In this document: positions 61,968-64,000 of the stretch, in pieces
Layout: every line of letters starts with the position of its first letter
How positions within the stretch are numbered: the first letter of the stretch is position 1
Source of the DNA: Lysinibacillus sp. FSL M8-0337
GTDB taxonomy: Bacteria > Bacillota > Bacilli > Bacillales_A > Planococcaceae
DNA: 64,000 nt
Reading direction: 5' to 3'
Assembly (NCBI RefSeq): GCF_038593855.1
Contig: NZ_CP151996.1
Coordinates: 3,534,001-3,598,000, forward strand
The notes under the pieces: generated by a model
Told to the model about the DNA's origin: nothing
Databases searched by the model: none
What the model saw: the letters and a program-made list of their open reading frames with translations, nothing else
Translations under genes and position numbers: made by a program

Positions 61968-62380
61968 AAGCCCAATCGCCTCATTTCTCTTTCGAAGTAT
62001 TCTCGGCCAGCATCTACAGCAGGACCCCAAAATGGTTGAGCTCGCATACCTTCGGTGGTTACATAACGACCTAGTTTTGTACTGAAATATGTCCACGGTG
62101 TTCTACGGCCATTTCCATTTTCAGCGTAAATGCCAGTGCCGTACTCTACGTAAATTGCATAATGAGCACCAACAGTAACTACCGCGTTGTATTTACCTAA
62201 CATCTTCATTTCGATAGAGTCTTTCAAGCTCCCATCATCAAAAGGAGCAAGTGCCTTTGCTTGAGATTGGATAAGCCTTGCTGTTTCATATACAATGTCT
62301 GAAATCTTATCTAGTAAACCTTCTTCAAAACGTTGCGCTGCTCTTAAAAATTGGCGACCACTGAATGTGATTTTAGCCAT
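61964..62380 (-). CDS. HK97 gp10-like head-tail connector protein
   Basis: 138 residues. IVYETARLIQSQAKALAPFD, then GSLKDSIEMKML and YAIYVEYGTGIYA are the signature of the HK97-gp10/putative-tail-component family. It joins head and tail during assembly. Start and stop overlap both neighbours. Confidence 0.9.
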   Translation of the reverse strand: MAKITFSGRQFLRAAQRFEEGLLDKISDIVYETARLIQSQAKALAPFDDGSLKDSIEMKMLGKYNAVVTVGAHYAIYVEYGTGIYAENGNGRRTPWTYFSTKLGRYVTTEGMRAQPFWGPAVDAGREYFEREMRRLGL

Positions 62381-62700
62381 TATACAGTCACCAACTTTAA
62401 TGCTACCCGCATGATTTCATGTTGACCGCCTTGATCTTCAGGACGTCCAGCAAATTCGTATATTTCACCTTCATAACGCAATCGCATAGCTGATGTTAAA
62501 TCTGTTCGATACGGATAATACATGTACCGTTGTAATGGATTACCAAGTTGTTGTGCATAATACTGCTCTTTGCTTGTTGGTGTATCTACAAATGCCTCAA
62601 TGGTATCTACTGGCACCCAATCTGTTTTATGATCTCCTGCACCAACAGAAACTTTTTTCTTTTCAACTACTTCAACTTCATGAGGAAATTCATCGTACAT
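62380..62700 (-). CDS. Phage head-tail joining (head closure) protein
   Basis: 106 residues, beta-rich: MYDEFPHEVEVVEKKKVSVG, then FVDTPTSKEQYYAQQLGNPL and LRYEGEIYEFAGRPEDQGGQ, matching the Phage_H_T_join pattern. Located in the standard order capsid, connector, head closure, gp10, terminator. Confidence 0.88.
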   Translation of the reverse strand: MYDEFPHEVEVVEKKKVSVGAGDHKTDWVPVDTIEAFVDTPTSKEQYYAQQLGNPLQRYMYYPYRTDLTSAMRLRYEGEIYEFAGRPEDQGGQHEIMRVALKLVTV

Positions 62701-62701
62701 A

Positions 62702-63034
62702 CTACCACCTCAGCTTTCTATAAGGCTTTAACGGCTTATAGACAGTTGCTGGTATCTCATCGGTGTAAGAATAAGCAACCGTACCCATTGAACGACTAAC
62801 AAGCCCTATTTTTAATTCAAAGAACTGACAAGCTTTAGCTATAAACAGTTTCATGGCACTCTGCTTTTGCCTGTGAGCATCCTCAGACATATCAAATATG
62901 TTATTAGTCCATGAACAGCCAACATCGTATAAAACAGGTGCTAGTGCTGTGTAATGTTCTATACGTTTGGCTGTAGCTTTTTCACCGTTTAGAATAATGA
63001 TTCCGTTGATTTCGTCACTTGTCGGCTCCCACAT
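62702..63034 (-). CDS. Phage head-tail connector (gp6-like adaptor)
   Basis: 110 residues, largely helical (AKRIEHYTALAPVLYDVGCS, AMKLFIAKACQFFELKIG). Size and position fit the adaptor that binds the portal. Its ATG lies 20 bp inside the end of the preceding small gene. Family by position plus general resemblance. Confidence 0.75.
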   Translation of the reverse strand: MWEPTSDEINGIIILNGEKATAKRIEHYTALAPVLYDVGCSWTNNIFDMSEDAHRQKQSAMKLFIAKACQFFELKIGLVSRSMGTVAYSYTDEIPATVYKPLKPYRKLRW

Positions 63035-63146
63035 CTTCTTTCACCTTCTTAGGTGCTCGTTTTGTTTGAGCTTTTGCCTTTTCTTCCTCTAACTCTTTGG
63101 CTTTTGCAAGCTCTCGTCTACGTCTTTGATAAGCTGTAGCACTCAT
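63015..63146 (-). CDS. Small basic coiled phage protein
   Basis: 43 residues: MSATAYQRRRRELAKAKELE then alternating Glu/Lys (EEKAKAQTKRAPKKVKEDVG). A charged helix with no fold signature. It starts 48 bp after the capsid gene stop, with AAGGGGTGATGG before the ATG, and overlaps the connector gene by 20 bp. Short Lys/Glu-rich ORFs after capsid genes are common in phages; function unknown. Confidence 0.6.
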   Translation of the reverse strand: MSATAYQRRRRELAKAKELEEEKAKAQTKRAPKKVKEDVGADK

Positions 63147-63193
63147 ACCATCACCCCTTTACTCAAAAATAAGAGGGGATGCCCCCTCTTGGA

Positions 63194-64000
63194 TTAACCT
63201 AATGTAATTAATGCAACCATACGAATGTCTTTATCTTCATAGACTTTCGACCAGTTAGCAGCTAACTCTAATTCTGTATTTAATGGCGCAGTTCCAGTTA
63301 CAGTAGCATTTGTAAATTTAATACCGCGTGGGTGTAATACAAAGTGTTTACGATTGATAAGAATATCTTCACCGGCTAACTTATCACGATCCGTCTCTGT
63401 TGGTACTTCTGGTGAACCTTCTGCGTAACCAATAGCACCAGCACCAAATAAATACGTCGTATACTTCGTATTTGGCCCCGTTCCTTCTGTTGGTACACCA
63501 TCATCAATAATGATTCGTTTGCCTAAGTAAGCTTTATAAAGTACATTGCCGTTAGCATCTCGTACATCTTCCAGTAACCCTTGTTTCACAAGGTTGAAAT
63601 ATGGAACGCTATGCATAACTAAGCCTGTTAAGACTTCGTGTGCATCCCCTAACTTAGACATCGTATCAACGATTGATGCGCCTGAAATCTTCGCTGCTTC
63701 ACCAGTGCCACCTGTAATGTCATTGACGTGGGTAGATGCAATAGTAGTGAAAGAACCTTTCAAAGTTGAGATTAATGCAGCTTGCATACGACGATTCCAA
63801 TAACTGGCTACTAAATCACCAATTGCTTTCATTGGATCATCGCCTGATAATGTACGAGATAAATCTGTTGCTGACCATGCTTTACCACGGAACAATTGAG
63901 TAGCCATATCTTGTTCCGAAGTAATCTTGTCAGGAGTTAATGCCCAACCTGATTTATCCTCTAGTGATTCATCATCACCACTTAAATCATTCCAATAAGG
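63194..64000 (-). CDS. Phage major capsid protein (5' end beyond the window)
   Basis: The frame stays open to base 64000; 268 codons are visible. ATGs exist inside (63907) but coding continues before it (PYWNDLSGDDESLEDKSGWA). TDLSRTLSGDDPMKAIGDLV, ASYWNRRMQAALISTLKG, HSVPYFNLVKQGLLED and RIIIDDGVP are typical of the HK97-fold/encapsulin-like coat protein group of Gram-positive phages. The last residues VYEDKDIRMVALITLG end the product. Confidence 0.88.
   Translation of the reverse strand, partial: PYWNDLSGDDESLEDKSGWALTPDKITSEQDMATQLFRGKAWSATDLSRTLSGDDPMKAIGDLVASYWNRRMQAALISTLKGSFTTIASTHVNDITGGTGEAAKISGASIVDTMSKLGDAHEVLTGLVMHSVPYFNLVKQGLLEDVRDANGNVLYKAYLGKRIIIDDGVPTEGTGPNTKYTTYLFGAGAIGYAEGSPEVPTETDRDKLAGEDILINRKHFVLHPRGIKFTNATVTGTAPLNTELELAANWSKVYEDKDIRMVALITLG

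Overview
The window is a low-GC Gram-positive chromosome segment. Gene content and order match Bacillales: the yuiE/yuiD/yuiB, yutM-yutI-yuzD-yutJ-yuzB-yutF-yutE-yutD and lipA-yunB-yunD-yunE-yunF series of Bacillus subtilis are all recognisable, and a sporulation gene (yunB) is present. Lysinibacillus, Solibacillus or another Planococcaceae-like genus is my best guess. That is inference from gene flavour, not from a marker gene.

Layout. (1) 1-7.1 kb: 3' end of a class A penicillin-binding protein, a YufK-like membrane protein, and a complete seven-gene mrpABCDEFG Na+/H+ antiporter operon. (2) 7.1-21 kb: a full assimilatory sulfate pathway in three transcription units: cysH-cysP-sat-cysC (-), sbp-cysT-cysW-cysA (+), and cobA-sirB-yezD-cysJ-cysI (-). 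Sulfate enters through the CysP permease or the ABC importer, is activated by Sat and CysC and reduced by CysH. Sulfite is then reduced by CysJI, whose siroheme needs CobA and SirB. All three units begin with a leader that has the same small hairpin motif followed directly by an intrinsic terminator. This is the best candidate here for an undescribed regulatory RNA. (3) 21-35.9 kb: housekeeping genes (pepA, Fe-S assembly genes yutM and yutI, NADH dehydrogenase yutJ, HAD phosphatases) mixed with small secreted or lipoprotein genes. Regulatory sites are readable: twin palindromes between divergent marR and carD genes, two Rex-type palindromes before yutJ, and a perfect PerR-type box before yutI. 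(4) 36-38.2 kb: an AT-rich accessory pocket with a secreted protein and a small gene, both apparently frameshifted at homopolymers. (5) 38.2-44.7 kb: yutD, lipA, yunB, an HD-GYP gene, yunD, yunE, yunF. (6) 44.7-48.4 kb: an accessory junction with two paralogous secreted peptide genes (one broken), an IS3 remnant, three 11-bp direct repeats that may mark a phage attachment region, and several small ORFs. (7) 48.4-64 kb: the late region of a siphovirus-type prophage on the minus strand, read from right to left: capsid (cut by the window), connector, head-tail joining proteins, tail terminator, tail tube protein, tail assembly chaperone with a second-frame extension, tape measure, distal tail, fibre with collagen-like part, tail-associated protein, holin, amidase.

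Mosaic intergenic repeats (a TGCCTGGCAC / TGACTGGCAC core beside hairpins) sit at several gene 3' ends, often within a few bases of the stop codon. No rRNA, tRNA or CRISPR array was seen. Start codons were re-chosen from ribosome binding sites where the longest reading frame was not the likeliest.
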